Source: Sporichthyaceae bacterium (lineage in GTDB: Bacteria; Actinomycetota; Actinomycetes; Sporichthyales; Sporichthyaceae). From it: DNA of 50,862 bases. Below are positions 25,493 to 32,853 of this stretch, one piece after another. The position numbers were made by a program, and so were the translations under genes. The stretch lies in NCBI GenBank assembly GCA_036269075.1, contig DATASX010000129.1, forward strand, positions 1 to 50,862. The letters are read 5' to 3'. The notes beneath the pieces were generated by a model. The model searched no databases. It saw nothing but the letters and a program-made list of their open reading frames with translations, and was not told the DNA's origin. Positions within the stretch are counted from its first letter, which is position 1. The number at the start of each line of letters is the position of its first letter.

Positions 25493-26128
25493 TCAGGGCC
25501 GGTGCGCGCTGCCGTGAACGAGCAGTGCGGTCATCTCGTCGATGATGCGTTCGCGGCTCGGGCGCGCGTCCGGCCGATAGAGCGCTGAGCTGAACGCGGC
25601 GTTGAACACCACCATGCCGAACTCGCAGCGGATGATGACCTGCAGGTCTACGCCGGTGAATCCGTTCAGTCCCAGCTCGTATGCGCCGACCCGCTCCAGC
25701 TCCTCCAGCATGGGAAGCAGCGGGAGCTCGGTCGGTGCGCCAGGCCGTGGACTCATCAGCGCGATGACGAGCTCCACCTGGTCCTCGATCAGGTCGTACA
25801 TGCTCTCGATGAAATCCCGGGCGGCCACGTCCACGGTGTGCGGCAATTGCGACTTGCCGCGCCAGCGGTCCAGGAAGTCGTCCACGGCGGCCCGGAAAGG
25901 GTGCACCACCGCCGCCTCGAAAAGGGCCGCCTTGCTGCCGAAGTGCCGGTAGATGAGGTTCTCCACGACGCCCGCTCGAGCTGCCACCTTGCGCGTCGTC
26001 GTCGAGGCGTAACCCAACTCTGCAAAGCAGTTCCGGGCCGCGGCGAGGATGAGTGCCCGGACTTCCTCTGTCGACCGCAACACCCGCTTGCGCCGGGGCT
26101 CGGACGAGTTCAGCGAGGCTCGGGCCAC
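25493..26128 (-). CDS. TetR/AcrR-family transcriptional regulator
   Basis: A 211-residue repressor-type regulator. The N-terminal helix-turn-helix domain is clear: ILAAARNCFAELGYASTT, then VAARAGVVENLIYRHFGSK with the recognition helix at about residues 49-60. The C-terminal ligand domain is divergent. The start is GTG at 26128 with little ribosome site, so the first residues are uncertain. It is the only clear TetR in the window. It could read the ATAGC-N4-GCTAT sites at 27094 and 27250 or the CAGATACGATAT elements; sequence does not decide. Confidence 0.92.
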   Translation of the reverse strand: MARASLNSSEPRRKRVLRSTEEVRALILAAARNCFAELGYASTTTRKVAARAGVVENLIYRHFGSKAALFEAAVVHPFRAAVDDFLDRWRGKSQLPHTVDVAARDFIESMYDLIEDQVELVIALMSPRPGAPTELPLLPMLEELERVGAYELGLNGFTGVDLQVIIRCEFGMVVFNAAFSSALYRPDARPSRERIIDEMTALLVHGSAHRP

Positions 26129-26172
26129 GTCTGGAATTCTTTCAGAGGCGCCGATGGTCGCCGGCGGCAGGC

Positions 26173-27069
26173 TCAGGTCTGCTGCCGAAGAATGCCTTGC
26201 TCCATGATCCCGAACCCGACTGCACCGTCGCCGGTGCGCACCTCGATGAAGTCGTCGTAGGCCGTCAATGCCGCCGGCCCCTGGGGATCGTTGAGCGGGA
26301 CGAAGATCCGAGCCTCCGGTCGCCCGAGGCTCAGCCGGAGGGAATCACCTCCCTCGAGGTCGAGCTCGACCTGGGTGATGGCTCCCCACGGGTCGCGGCG
26401 GGTCACCGTGCTGCCGATGATGGTCGCGGTCGGTGCTCCGATGAGGAATCCGTGGGCCGGCACGTCCCGATCGCGTACCGCGATTTTCATGAACGTCATA
26501 TCGAAATTCGGGAAGCAGAGGAACGTCGCGTAGTAAGCGGTCCAGGTGGAGATCTCCTCGCGATAGCCCCACGTCCGGTCGCGTAGGGCACGCCCTGCGA
26601 TCCGGCGGGAGGTGGACCCCACGGAGACCGTCCCCTCGAAGGTTCCGCCTTGTTGGAAATGCTGCAGGACTTCGGTGTCGCTCAGCCCGGGCAACACGTT
26701 GGCCTGCGAGTAGCTAGCCGGCTCGTGGATCGGCCGGAAGCTGATGTCCAGCTCGAACTCGTGCGACTTCACCGCCATCCGCCCCGCAAGGTCGAAATGG
26801 ATCCCCGGGGTCGAGACCTCCATGGGCGCGAGTGGCTCGAACACCTCCCAGCACCGCCCGTCGAGCACGATGCTGCAGCGCGCCCACATCCCTCGCGCGT
26901 TGAGACCCCCTTGGATGTGCGCCGTGCAGTAGAACCTCTGCTCGCGGTCGAAGCAGCAGAAGAAGGAGTTCTCCCGCCACGGCAGGGAGTCCGGGGCCAG
27001 CTGCAAGGACGTGTGCAGCGGTTCCGCGAGGGGTCCCCAGGGTCCGCGAGGATCCGTGATCGACGTCAT
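26173..27069 (-). CDS. AttH/CrtC-like beta-barrel protein of unknown function
   Basis: A 298-residue soluble protein with a lipocalin-like look of AttH/hydroxyneurosporene-synthase relatives. The RALRDRTWGYRE motif near residue 160 matches the conserved Asp/Trp/Gly region of that superfamily. TFMKIAVRD and similar strands follow. The ATG at 27069 is preceded by GGAGAAGG; an in-frame GTG at 27090 is less likely. It is transcribed away from the PEP-utilising-like protein, with twin operators between them. Family members act on isoprenoid-type lipids in some cases; no activity can be assigned here. Confidence 0.6.
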   Translation of the reverse strand: MTSITDPRGPWGPLAEPLHTSLQLAPDSLPWRENSFFCCFDREQRFYCTAHIQGGLNARGMWARCSIVLDGRCWEVFEPLAPMEVSTPGIHFDLAGRMAVKSHEFELDISFRPIHEPASYSQANVLPGLSDTEVLQHFQQGGTFEGTVSVGSTSRRIAGRALRDRTWGYREEISTWTAYYATFLCFPNFDMTFMKIAVRDRDVPAHGFLIGAPTATIIGSTVTRRDPWGAITQVELDLEGGDSLRLSLGRPEARIFVPLNDPQGPAALTAYDDFIEVRTGDGAVGFGIMEQGILRQQT

Positions 27070-27093
27070 GCGTTGCACCTTCTCCGCCACTGC

Positions 27094-27111
27094 TCATAGC
27101 TGCTGCTATCA
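27094..27111. promoter_or_regulatory. Operator copy 1: TCATAGC-TGCT-GCTATCA
   Basis: Inverted arms ATAGC (27096-27100) and GCTAT (27105-27109) with a four-base spacer, 24 bases from the start at 27069. A near-identical copy lies at 27250-27267; both fit TCATAGC-W-GC-K-GCTATCA. It probably represses the AttH-like gene through a TetR-type dimer. Confidence 0.65.
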
Positions 27112-27213
27112 ATGATCCAAGGTTCCGCCCCAAGGCCGGATGCCGTCAAGAGGTGGCCCGGTACGGGAATCTAGCCCATCGATGGAAGGCCGCTTCAGCC
27201 GATCGACTAACCC

Positions 27214-27242
27214 TTGACCTGTTGGGTCAACGATCCTAGAGT
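27214..27242 (+). promoter_or_regulatory. Promoter for the PEP-utilising-like gene
   Basis: TTGACC at 27214-27219 and TAGAGT at 27237-27242 are separated by 17 bases. TTGACC also forms a small inverted repeat with GGTCAA at 27225-27230. The second operator starts eight bases downstream of the -10 box, a good position for blocking transcription. Confidence 0.55.
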
Positions 27243-27249
27243 CGATGAC

Positions 27250-27267
27250 TCATAGCAGCGGCTATCA
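27250..27267. promoter_or_regulatory. Operator copy 2: TCATAGC-AGCG-GCTATCA
   Basis: Arms ATAGC (27252-27256) and GCTAT (27261-27265) around a four-base spacer, matching copy 1 at 27094. It sits at about +1 to +20 of the promoter for the gene starting at 27283. The pair covers both directions of this divergent control region. Confidence 0.68.
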
Positions 27268-27282
27268 CTGGAGGGGCGGACG

Positions 27283-28896
27283 ATGTCGGCCTCTGACCCG
27301 GTCCACTCAGTCAGCGCACCGGGTCTGCACTGGACGACCGCCAACATCGGAGAGGCCGCTCCCGGAGTTCTGACGCCCTTGGGATGGTCGTTGTGGGGCC
27401 CGGCGACCGAGCAAGCCACCCGCACCGCGTTTCATCGGGTTGGCGCGGCCACACGGGCCGAGGCGCGGCTACCCGCCGCTGACGACGAGCGGTTCATGCG
27501 CGCGTTCTACGGCCGCGGCGCCGCCCAGGTGGAATTCCTCGCACGAATGGGAGACCGGATCCCCGGCACCTCGGGCGCTGCCATCGCCGCGCAGGTGTTC
27601 GGCGCCGTCCCCGATGGTCTGGCCTTCACCCCGACCCGTCGGAGGTATCCGGTCGTGGCGGTCCGAATGCCGTCGGCGTTCTTGCGCATGCCCGGGCTCC
27701 TGCGCGCGGCGGCCCTCCAGACCGAGCACTGGTGGCGTGACCAGGTGCGCCAGGGCCCCGAATTGGACCTGGACCAAGCCTTGGCCCAGTTGGCGGCCGG
27801 CGCGAGGCGGTTCCAGGACAACATCACATTGCAGGCCTCCACGCTGTTCTGCGTCGTCCAGCCGCTCTACGAGGTTCTCGACCGCCTCGTCCGGTCGCTC
27901 GGCCTGGGCGACGTAACCGCTCTTGCGGGTGGGTACGGCGAAGTCCCGGAGGCGGAGATCGTCACCGGACTTTGGCGGGCCTCCCGAGGCGAGGTGCCCC
28001 TGGAGGATCTCCTACTGCGCCACGGTTTCCACGGCGCCCGGGAGGGCGAGATCGCCTCGCGCGTCTGGCGCGAGGAGCCCGCGTCGCTGGTTCGACTGAT
28101 GGGGGACTACGCGGCACGCGACGATGCTGACGACCCGCGACTCCGGGGGGCCCAACTGCAGCAGGACCGCCAGGAACTTGAAAGGCAGATAGTTGCCGCC
28201 GTACCCCCGGCTCGGCGCGCCTCGACGCGGGCGATCCTGGCGATGGGCCGGCGGATGATCCCGTTGCGAGGGGTTGCGAAGGCGTCCTACCTGCAGGCCC
28301 TGGACGTGGCCAGGTGCGGAAGTCGCCGGGCCGGAGCGCTCTTGGCCCGCAATGGGGTGATCGCCGAGCCGGATGACGTCTTCTATCTCACGGTCGAGGA
28401 AATTCTGGGCCGCCCTTCCGATGCGGTCAGGGGTGTGATCGGCGAGCGTCGTGCGCGACACCTGGAGTACGAAAGTCTGCACATCCCCGCGTCCTGGCAG
28501 GGCAACCCAGTACCCACACCGGCGAGCGCAACGCGCGGGCAGGGCGATGGTCTCACTGGCGTTGGGGTGAGCCCCGGGATTGTCGAGGGGATCGCGAGGG
28601 TCGTCCGAGATCCCACGACGGCGGAGGTGGTCGAGGGCGAGATCTTGTTTGCCCCCGCTACGGATCCGAGCTGGGCCTCGATCATGTTTCTGGCCTCGGC
28701 ACTCGTCGTCGACATCGGTGGGGCCCTGAGTCACGCTGCCATCGTCGCGCGTGAACTCGGCATCCCGTGCGTCATGAACACAGGCGTCGGTACCGCGCTG
28801 ATCAGATCGGGTGACCTCTGCAAGGTGGACGGTTCGACCGGCGTCGTGACCATCCTCAGCCGGAAGCCGGCTACACCTCGAGGAGGAGAGGCATGA
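27283..28896 (+). CDS. PEP-utilising enzyme mobile-domain protein lacking the ATP-grasp domain
   Basis: A 537-residue protein whose C-terminus is the swivelling phosphohistidine domain of PEP-utilising enzymes. GGALSHAAIVARELGIP places the phospho-acceptor His at residue 484. The long helical N-terminal part (about 1-380) resembles the middle/substrate domain of rifampicin phosphotransferase-like or phenylphosphate-synthase-like proteins. The ATP-grasp nucleotide domain is absent, so a partner would be needed for phosphorylation, or the protein works otherwise. ATG at 27283 follows GGAGGGG. Control is shared with the AttH-like gene. Confidence 0.8.
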   Translation: MSASDPVHSVSAPGLHWTTANIGEAAPGVLTPLGWSLWGPATEQATRTAFHRVGAATRAEARLPAADDERFMRAFYGRGAAQVEFLARMGDRIPGTSGAAIAAQVFGAVPDGLAFTPTRRRYPVVAVRMPSAFLRMPGLLRAAALQTEHWWRDQVRQGPELDLDQALAQLAAGARRFQDNITLQASTLFCVVQPLYEVLDRLVRSLGLGDVTALAGGYGEVPEAEIVTGLWRASRGEVPLEDLLLRHGFHGAREGEIASRVWREEPASLVRLMGDYAARDDADDPRLRGAQLQQDRQELERQIVAAVPPARRASTRAILAMGRRMIPLRGVAKASYLQALDVARCGSRRAGALLARNGVIAEPDDVFYLTVEEILGRPSDAVRGVIGERRARHLEYESLHIPASWQGNPVPTPASATRGQGDGLTGVGVSPGIVEGIARVVRDPTTAEVVEGEILFAPATDPSWASIMFLASALVVDIGGALSHAAIVARELGIPCVMNTGVGTALIRSGDLCKVDGSTGVVTILSRKPATPRGGEA

Positions 28897-28938
28897 CCGG
28901 TCACAAGGTCGGTTGAGCTACGCACCGCGATAAGACAG

Positions 28939-29013
28939 ATGCTCGGCGAGTTCTGGCTGCAGCTGGTCTTCTTCGGACTCTGGCTCACGGCCAACGGGCG
29001 GCGCACGCCGTGA
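28939..29013 (+). CDS. Possible small membrane peptide
   Basis: A 24-residue frame MLGEFWLQLVFFGLWLTANG... ends with Arg-rich residues. It has the look of a single membrane helix but no ribosome site, and lies between the PEP-like gene and the MarR gene. It could equally be chance or a remnant. Confidence 0.18.
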   Translation: MLGEFWLQLVFFGLWLTANGRRTP

Positions 29014-29020
29014 ATGTGCG

Positions 29021-29044
29021 TGACAAAGCAAGTACGCTGCTTGG
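29021..29044. promoter_or_regulatory. MarR autoregulatory operator candidate
   Basis: TGACAAAGCA followed by AGTACGC and TGCTT gives the inverted pair AAGCA...TGCTT immediately before the GTG at 29047. The same ten bases TGACAAAGCA recur at 29545-29554 before the YceI gene, suggesting that the MarR protein controls both. Confidence 0.55.
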
Positions 29045-29046
29045 TC

Positions 29047-29502
29047 GTGCCGAAGGATGCCCCGCTCACCCCCGACGAGGAGCGCCTTTGGCGAGCCCTG
29101 ATGCGGATCGCGCTCGTCCTGCCTCGGGTACTCGACCGCGACCTGATTCGGTCCACGGGACTGACCGCGAATGAGTACCTGACCCTCATGAACCTCTCCG
29201 AGGCGCCGAACCGCGAACTGCGGATGAGCGACCTCGCGTCGGTCGCCGGGCTGTCCGTCAGTCGGATGAGTCGATTGGTCGACGACCTGGCCTCGCGCGG
29301 ACTGGTGGTCAAGCGGCCGAGCGAGGTGGACGGCCGCGGGAGCGTCGCGAAACTCACCGCACCGGGTTCCGCGAAGTTGCGGTCGGCCTGGCCGGACCAC
29401 CTCAGGAGCGTCCGGCGGCGCGCCTTCGACAACGTGGAGGCCGACGGGGTCGCCCCTGCCGCCCAGACGCTCGTACAGATCGCCGCGGCGCTCGAGGACT
29501 GA
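29047..29502 (+). CDS. MarR-family transcriptional regulator
   Basis: A 151-residue winged-helix regulator. ILT-like helix DRDLIRSTGLTANEYLTLMNL, recognition segment SDLASVAGLSVSRMSRLVDDL (about residues 70-90) and wing VVKRPSEVDGRGSVAKLT are typical. An ATG at 29014 would add eleven residues, but that segment contains the apparent operator 29021-29044, so a GTG start at 29047, possibly leaderless, is preferred. It precedes the YceI gene by about 100 bases, whose control region carries the same half-site. MarR proteins usually sense phenolic ligands, fitting the aromatic genes downstream. Confidence 0.88.
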   Translation: MPKDAPLTPDEERLWRALMRIALVLPRVLDRDLIRSTGLTANEYLTLMNLSEAPNRELRMSDLASVAGLSVSRMSRLVDDLASRGLVVKRPSEVDGRGSVAKLTAPGSAKLRSAWPDHLRSVRRRAFDNVEADGVAPAAQTLVQIAAALED

Positions 29503-29539
29503 TCCGCCGGCCCGTCCCGGCTCTGCCTCAGCTGAGTAG

Positions 29540-29588
29540 TTGCTTGACAAAGCACTTGGGATAGTATTTGCTAACGCAAGCAAATACT
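29540..29588 (+). promoter_or_regulatory. YceI promoter with two inverted repeats
   Basis: TGCTT-GACA-AAGCA (29541-29554) is followed by the perfect ten-base repeat AGTATTTGCT-AACGCA-AGCAAATACT (29563-29588). TTGCTT at 29540-29545 and TAGTAT at 29562-29567, 16 bases apart, may be the promoter, so both repeats overlap polymerase contacts. The second repeat is AT-rich against its surroundings. Confidence 0.62.
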
Positions 29589-29608
29589 CCATCGAAGGGA
29601 TGTGTCCG

Positions 29609-30136
29609 ATGATGACCACGCTGAACAAGATCCAGGTTCCGCAGACAGGGACCTACCGGATCGACCCGGCGAAGTCCGAGATCACCTTCGAGGCCAAGCA
29701 CCTGTTCGGCCTCGGTACGGTCCGTGGGTCGTTCCAGCTCGAGTCGGCTTCGCTGCAGGTGGAGACGGGGGTCGAGCGTTCGACCGCGAAGGCCACAGTG
29801 GACGCCACGAGCTACGCCAGCGGAAGCAGCCTGCGGGACAAGCAGGTGCGGGGGAAGCGATTCCTGAACACCGATGAGTTCCCGGAGATCAACTTCGTCT
29901 CGACCGGCGTGCAGCGGGTCGACGACACCTGGGTCCTGGACGGCTCCCTGACCGTGCGCGGTCGGAGCGGACCGATCAGCGTGGCCGTCGTCGACTCCGT
30001 GGCTCGCGACGACGCCCTCACCCTGGTCGCCACGACGCGGATCGACCGCTACGCGTTCGGCATCAAGGCCTCGCGCGGGATGGCCGGGCGTCACCTCGAC
30101 CTGACCCTGCACCTGACCGCCCACGCCGAGCACTGA
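29609..30136 (+). CDS. YceI-family lipid-binding protein
   Basis: A 175-residue lipocalin-like protein of the YceI family, which binds isoprenoid-type lipids in a beta-barrel. Strand motifs TYRIDPAKSEITFEAKHL, GLGTVRGSFQ and FNTDEFPEI-type FLNTDEFPEINFVS are present. There is no signal peptide, so it is probably cytoplasmic. ATG at 29609 follows GAAGGGA; earlier in-frame starts would run through the operator. The MarR gene upstream is its likely regulator. The flavoprotein gene begins only 14 bases downstream, so the aromatic operon may start here. Confidence 0.93.
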   Translation: MMTTLNKIQVPQTGTYRIDPAKSEITFEAKHLFGLGTVRGSFQLESASLQVETGVERSTAKATVDATSYASGSSLRDKQVRGKRFLNTDEFPEINFVSTGVQRVDDTWVLDGSLTVRGRSGPISVAVVDSVARDDALTLVATTRIDRYAFGIKASRGMAGRHLDLTLHLTAHAEH

Positions 30137-30150
30137 GCCAGGAGCCCATC

Positions 30151-31911
30151 ATGGCCACGATTGAAATCGGCGTTCCGGTGCTGATCGTCGGGGCCGGACC
30201 GGCGGGGCTGACCGCGTCTCTGGCGCTGCGCCGCTACGGCATCGACAACCTGGTGATCGAGCAGTACCCGAGCACTGCGCACACCCCGCGGGCGCACATC
30301 GTCAACCAGCGCACCGTGGAGATCCTGCGCCACCTCGGCATCGAGGACCGGTTCCACGCGGTGGCGACCCCGCAACGAATGATGCGCAACAACCTCTGGG
30401 TGACCAGCCTCGCCGGGCGTGAGGTGGCGCGCTCCGAGACGTGGGGGACCAGCCCCGAGCGGGCCGGTGAGTACGAGGCCGCGAGCCCCGTGCCGATGGC
30501 GAACTGCCCGCAGACGGTGTTGGAACCGCTGCTGGTCGAGGCGGCCCGGGACGCCGGCGCGGACATCCGGTTCCAGCACGTCTTCGAGTCCGCGAAGGCC
30601 GACGAGTACGGGGTCACCAGCACGGTGCTCGACCGGACCGCGGGCGACACGTTGATCGTGCGCTCGCAGTACGTGCTGGGCGCGGACGGCGCGCGTAGCG
30701 CGGTGCTGGAGCAGACCGGGCTTACCGTCGACGGACCGGCCGGCCTGGCGCAGGCGGCGAACATCTGGTTCCGCGCCGACCTGAGCAAGTACCTGGCGCA
30801 CCGCCCGGGCGTGCTCGTCTGGAACGTGATGCCCGGGCCGCTGGCGCCGTTGCGCCTGGGCACGTTGATCTGCCACAAGCCGTGGACCGAGTTCGTGCTG
30901 GCGTTCATCTACGATCCGGCGGAGCTGGACCTGGCGACGATGTCCGATGCCGAGCAGATCGCGCGGGTCCGCGCGGCCGTCGGTGACGACAGCCTCGAGG
31001 TCGAGCTCAAGGGCTTGGCCCGCTGGCAGGTCAACGCTCAGGTCGCGCCCCGGTACTCGACGGGCCGATTCTTCTGCCTCGGCGATGCGGTGCACCGCCA
31101 TCCGCCGTCCAACGGGCTGGGTCTGAACATTTCGGTCGCCGATGCCTACAACCTGGCCTGGAAGCTGGCGCTGGTCTTGGGCGGGCAGGCCGATCCGGCG
31201 CTGCTGGAGACTTACTCGGCCGAGCGGCAGCCCGTCGGGGCAGCCGGTGTCCAGCGAGCGATCACCAGCCTCGGTGAGCTGGCCGAGATCGACCGGGCGC
31301 TCGGCCTCGAACCGGGTCAGTCGGTCGCGGACGGGTGGGCGGCGCTGCGGGTGCTGGACGAGGCCGGCCCGGACGGCGACGCCCGCCGGGCCGCGCTGCG
31401 CAAGGCGGTGGCGCTGACGGACTACCAGTTCAACGCGCACGGTGTCGAGCTGGGCTATCGGTACCGCAGCGACGCCGTGCTCGATGACGACAGCTCTGAC
31501 GCTCCGTCAGATCGCGATCCGGAGCTGTACTACACCGCCACGACCCACCCCGGGGCCAGGGTGGCGCACGCCCGACTGGAACGCGCCGGCGTTGCGCTCT
31601 CGACCTTGGACCTGCCCGCCGGCCTGCGGTTCGCGTTGCTGACCGGTTGCGGCGGCGAGGCGTGGCGCGACGCGGCGGCCGGACTCCCGGTCGACGTCCA
31701 CGTGATCGGTACCGGCGACCTGCTGGATCCCTACGGAGAATGGGCCGCGCGGCGTGAGGTCGCCTCGACCGGCGCTGTGCTGGTGCGGCCGGACCGGCAC
31801 GTCGCGTGGCGCTGCGAGCGCCTGCCGGCCGACCCGGCGGCGGTCCTGACCGAGGTGGTCCGCCATATGCTCGGCCCGATCCCGGACCCGACGACGAATC
31901 GCCAGGAGTGA
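30151..31911 (+). CDS. FAD-dependent aromatic monooxygenase, phenol hydroxylase (TfdB/MhpA) type
   Basis: A 586-residue flavoprotein that would ortho-hydroxylate a phenolic ring with NAD(P)H and O2. FAD motif GAGPAGLTA lies at about residues 15-23. The GADGARS motif is near 183, and GDAVHRHPPSNGLGLN (about 311-326) contacts the flavin and substrate, as in 2,4-dichlorophenol and phenol hydroxylases. A C-terminal thioredoxin-like domain completes the family length. ATG follows AGGAG. It makes a catechol for the extradiol enzyme encoded next. A CTGACGCTCCGTCAG repeat lies inside the gene at 31496-31510. Confidence 0.93.
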   Translation: MATIEIGVPVLIVGAGPAGLTASLALRRYGIDNLVIEQYPSTAHTPRAHIVNQRTVEILRHLGIEDRFHAVATPQRMMRNNLWVTSLAGREVARSETWGTSPERAGEYEAASPVPMANCPQTVLEPLLVEAARDAGADIRFQHVFESAKADEYGVTSTVLDRTAGDTLIVRSQYVLGADGARSAVLEQTGLTVDGPAGLAQAANIWFRADLSKYLAHRPGVLVWNVMPGPLAPLRLGTLICHKPWTEFVLAFIYDPAELDLATMSDAEQIARVRAAVGDDSLEVELKGLARWQVNAQVAPRYSTGRFFCLGDAVHRHPPSNGLGLNISVADAYNLAWKLALVLGGQADPALLETYSAERQPVGAAGVQRAITSLGELAEIDRALGLEPGQSVADGWAALRVLDEAGPDGDARRAALRKAVALTDYQFNAHGVELGYRYRSDAVLDDDSSDAPSDRDPELYYTATTHPGARVAHARLERAGVALSTLDLPAGLRFALLTGCGGEAWRDAAAGLPVDVHVIGTGDLLDPYGEWAARREVASTGAVLVRPDRHVAWRCERLPADPAAVLTEVVRHMLGPIPDPTTNRQE

Positions 31912-31913
31912 CC

Positions 31914-32840
31914 GTGGCTCTGCACCGACTCACCTCGATCACGTTGGGCGTGCCGAACGTCGCGGAGACCGCGGCCTACTACGCGGCCTTCGGCCTGACG
32001 CCCACCGGCGCCGGCACGCGGTTCGCCACCCGGGACGGCGGGGAGCAGCTGAGAATCGTCGAGGCGCCGATCCGGCGCCTGGTCGAACTCGGCGTCGGCG
32101 TCGACGACGCGGATGACCTGCACCGGATTGCCGCGAACCTGAACCGCCTGGACATCGTGTTCTCGACCGAACCCAACGCACTGCGGGCGCTCGACCCGAA
32201 TTCCAATTTGCTGGTCGTGCTGCAGATCGCGGCACACCTGGAACAGGCGCCCGCCGAGCAGGTTCCCTACAACGGCCCCGGCCGACCTTCCAGAGCCAAC
32301 GGCCGCGCCCCGGGGGTCGAGCGGGAGGACGTGGTCCGGCCGCGCAAGCTGGGCCACGTCGTGATCGGCTCACGCGACCAGGAAGCCAGCCAGCGCTTCT
32401 TCACCGAAGGGCTCGGCTTCGCGGTCAGCGACCAGGTGCCCGGCCTGGCCAGCTTCCTGCGCTGCTCCACCGACCACCACAACATCCTCGTCCAGCGTGC
32501 GCCGGTGGACTTCCTGCACCACACCGCCTGGGAGGTCGACGACGTCGACGAGGTCGGCCGCGGTGCGACCGCGATGCTCGAAGGCCATCCAGAACGCCAC
32601 GTCTGGGGTCTCGGCCGGCACCACATCGGGTCGAACTTCTTCTGGTACCTCAAGGACCCGGCGGGCAACTTCTCCGAGTACTACAGCGATCTGGACTGCA
32701 TCGTCGACGACGCGCTCTGGAAGCCGTCGGTGGTCTCCGGCGCCCGCGGCCTCTACAGCTGGGGCCCGCCGGTGCCCCCGTCGTTCCTCAATCCCGAAGA
32801 CCTGGCCGCCCTGATGACCGACGCGCACAGCGCCCGCTGA
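31914..32840 (+). CDS. Type I (VOC) extradiol dioxygenase
   Basis: A 308-residue two-module vicinal-oxygen-chelate protein like catechol 2,3-dioxygenase. The C-terminal module keeps the iron ligands His148 (GHVVIGS), His202/203 (LHHTAWEVDD) and Glu255 (FSEYYSD). The N-terminal module is the non-catalytic half. It would open the catechol made by the flavoprotein. GTG at 31914 has AGGAG five bases upstream; another GTG at 31908 overlaps the preceding stop. The window therefore encodes two unrelated ring-cleavage enzymes, this one and the LigB type at 5405. Confidence 0.92.
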   Translation: MALHRLTSITLGVPNVAETAAYYAAFGLTPTGAGTRFATRDGGEQLRIVEAPIRRLVELGVGVDDADDLHRIAANLNRLDIVFSTEPNALRALDPNSNLLVVLQIAAHLEQAPAEQVPYNGPGRPSRANGRAPGVEREDVVRPRKLGHVVIGSRDQEASQRFFTEGLGFAVSDQVPGLASFLRCSTDHHNILVQRAPVDFLHHTAWEVDDVDEVGRGATAMLEGHPERHVWGLGRHHIGSNFFWYLKDPAGNFSEYYSDLDCIVDDALWKPSVVSGARGLYSWGPPVPPSFLNPEDLAALMTDAHSAR

Positions 32841-32853
32841 CTAGGAGTCAGAA

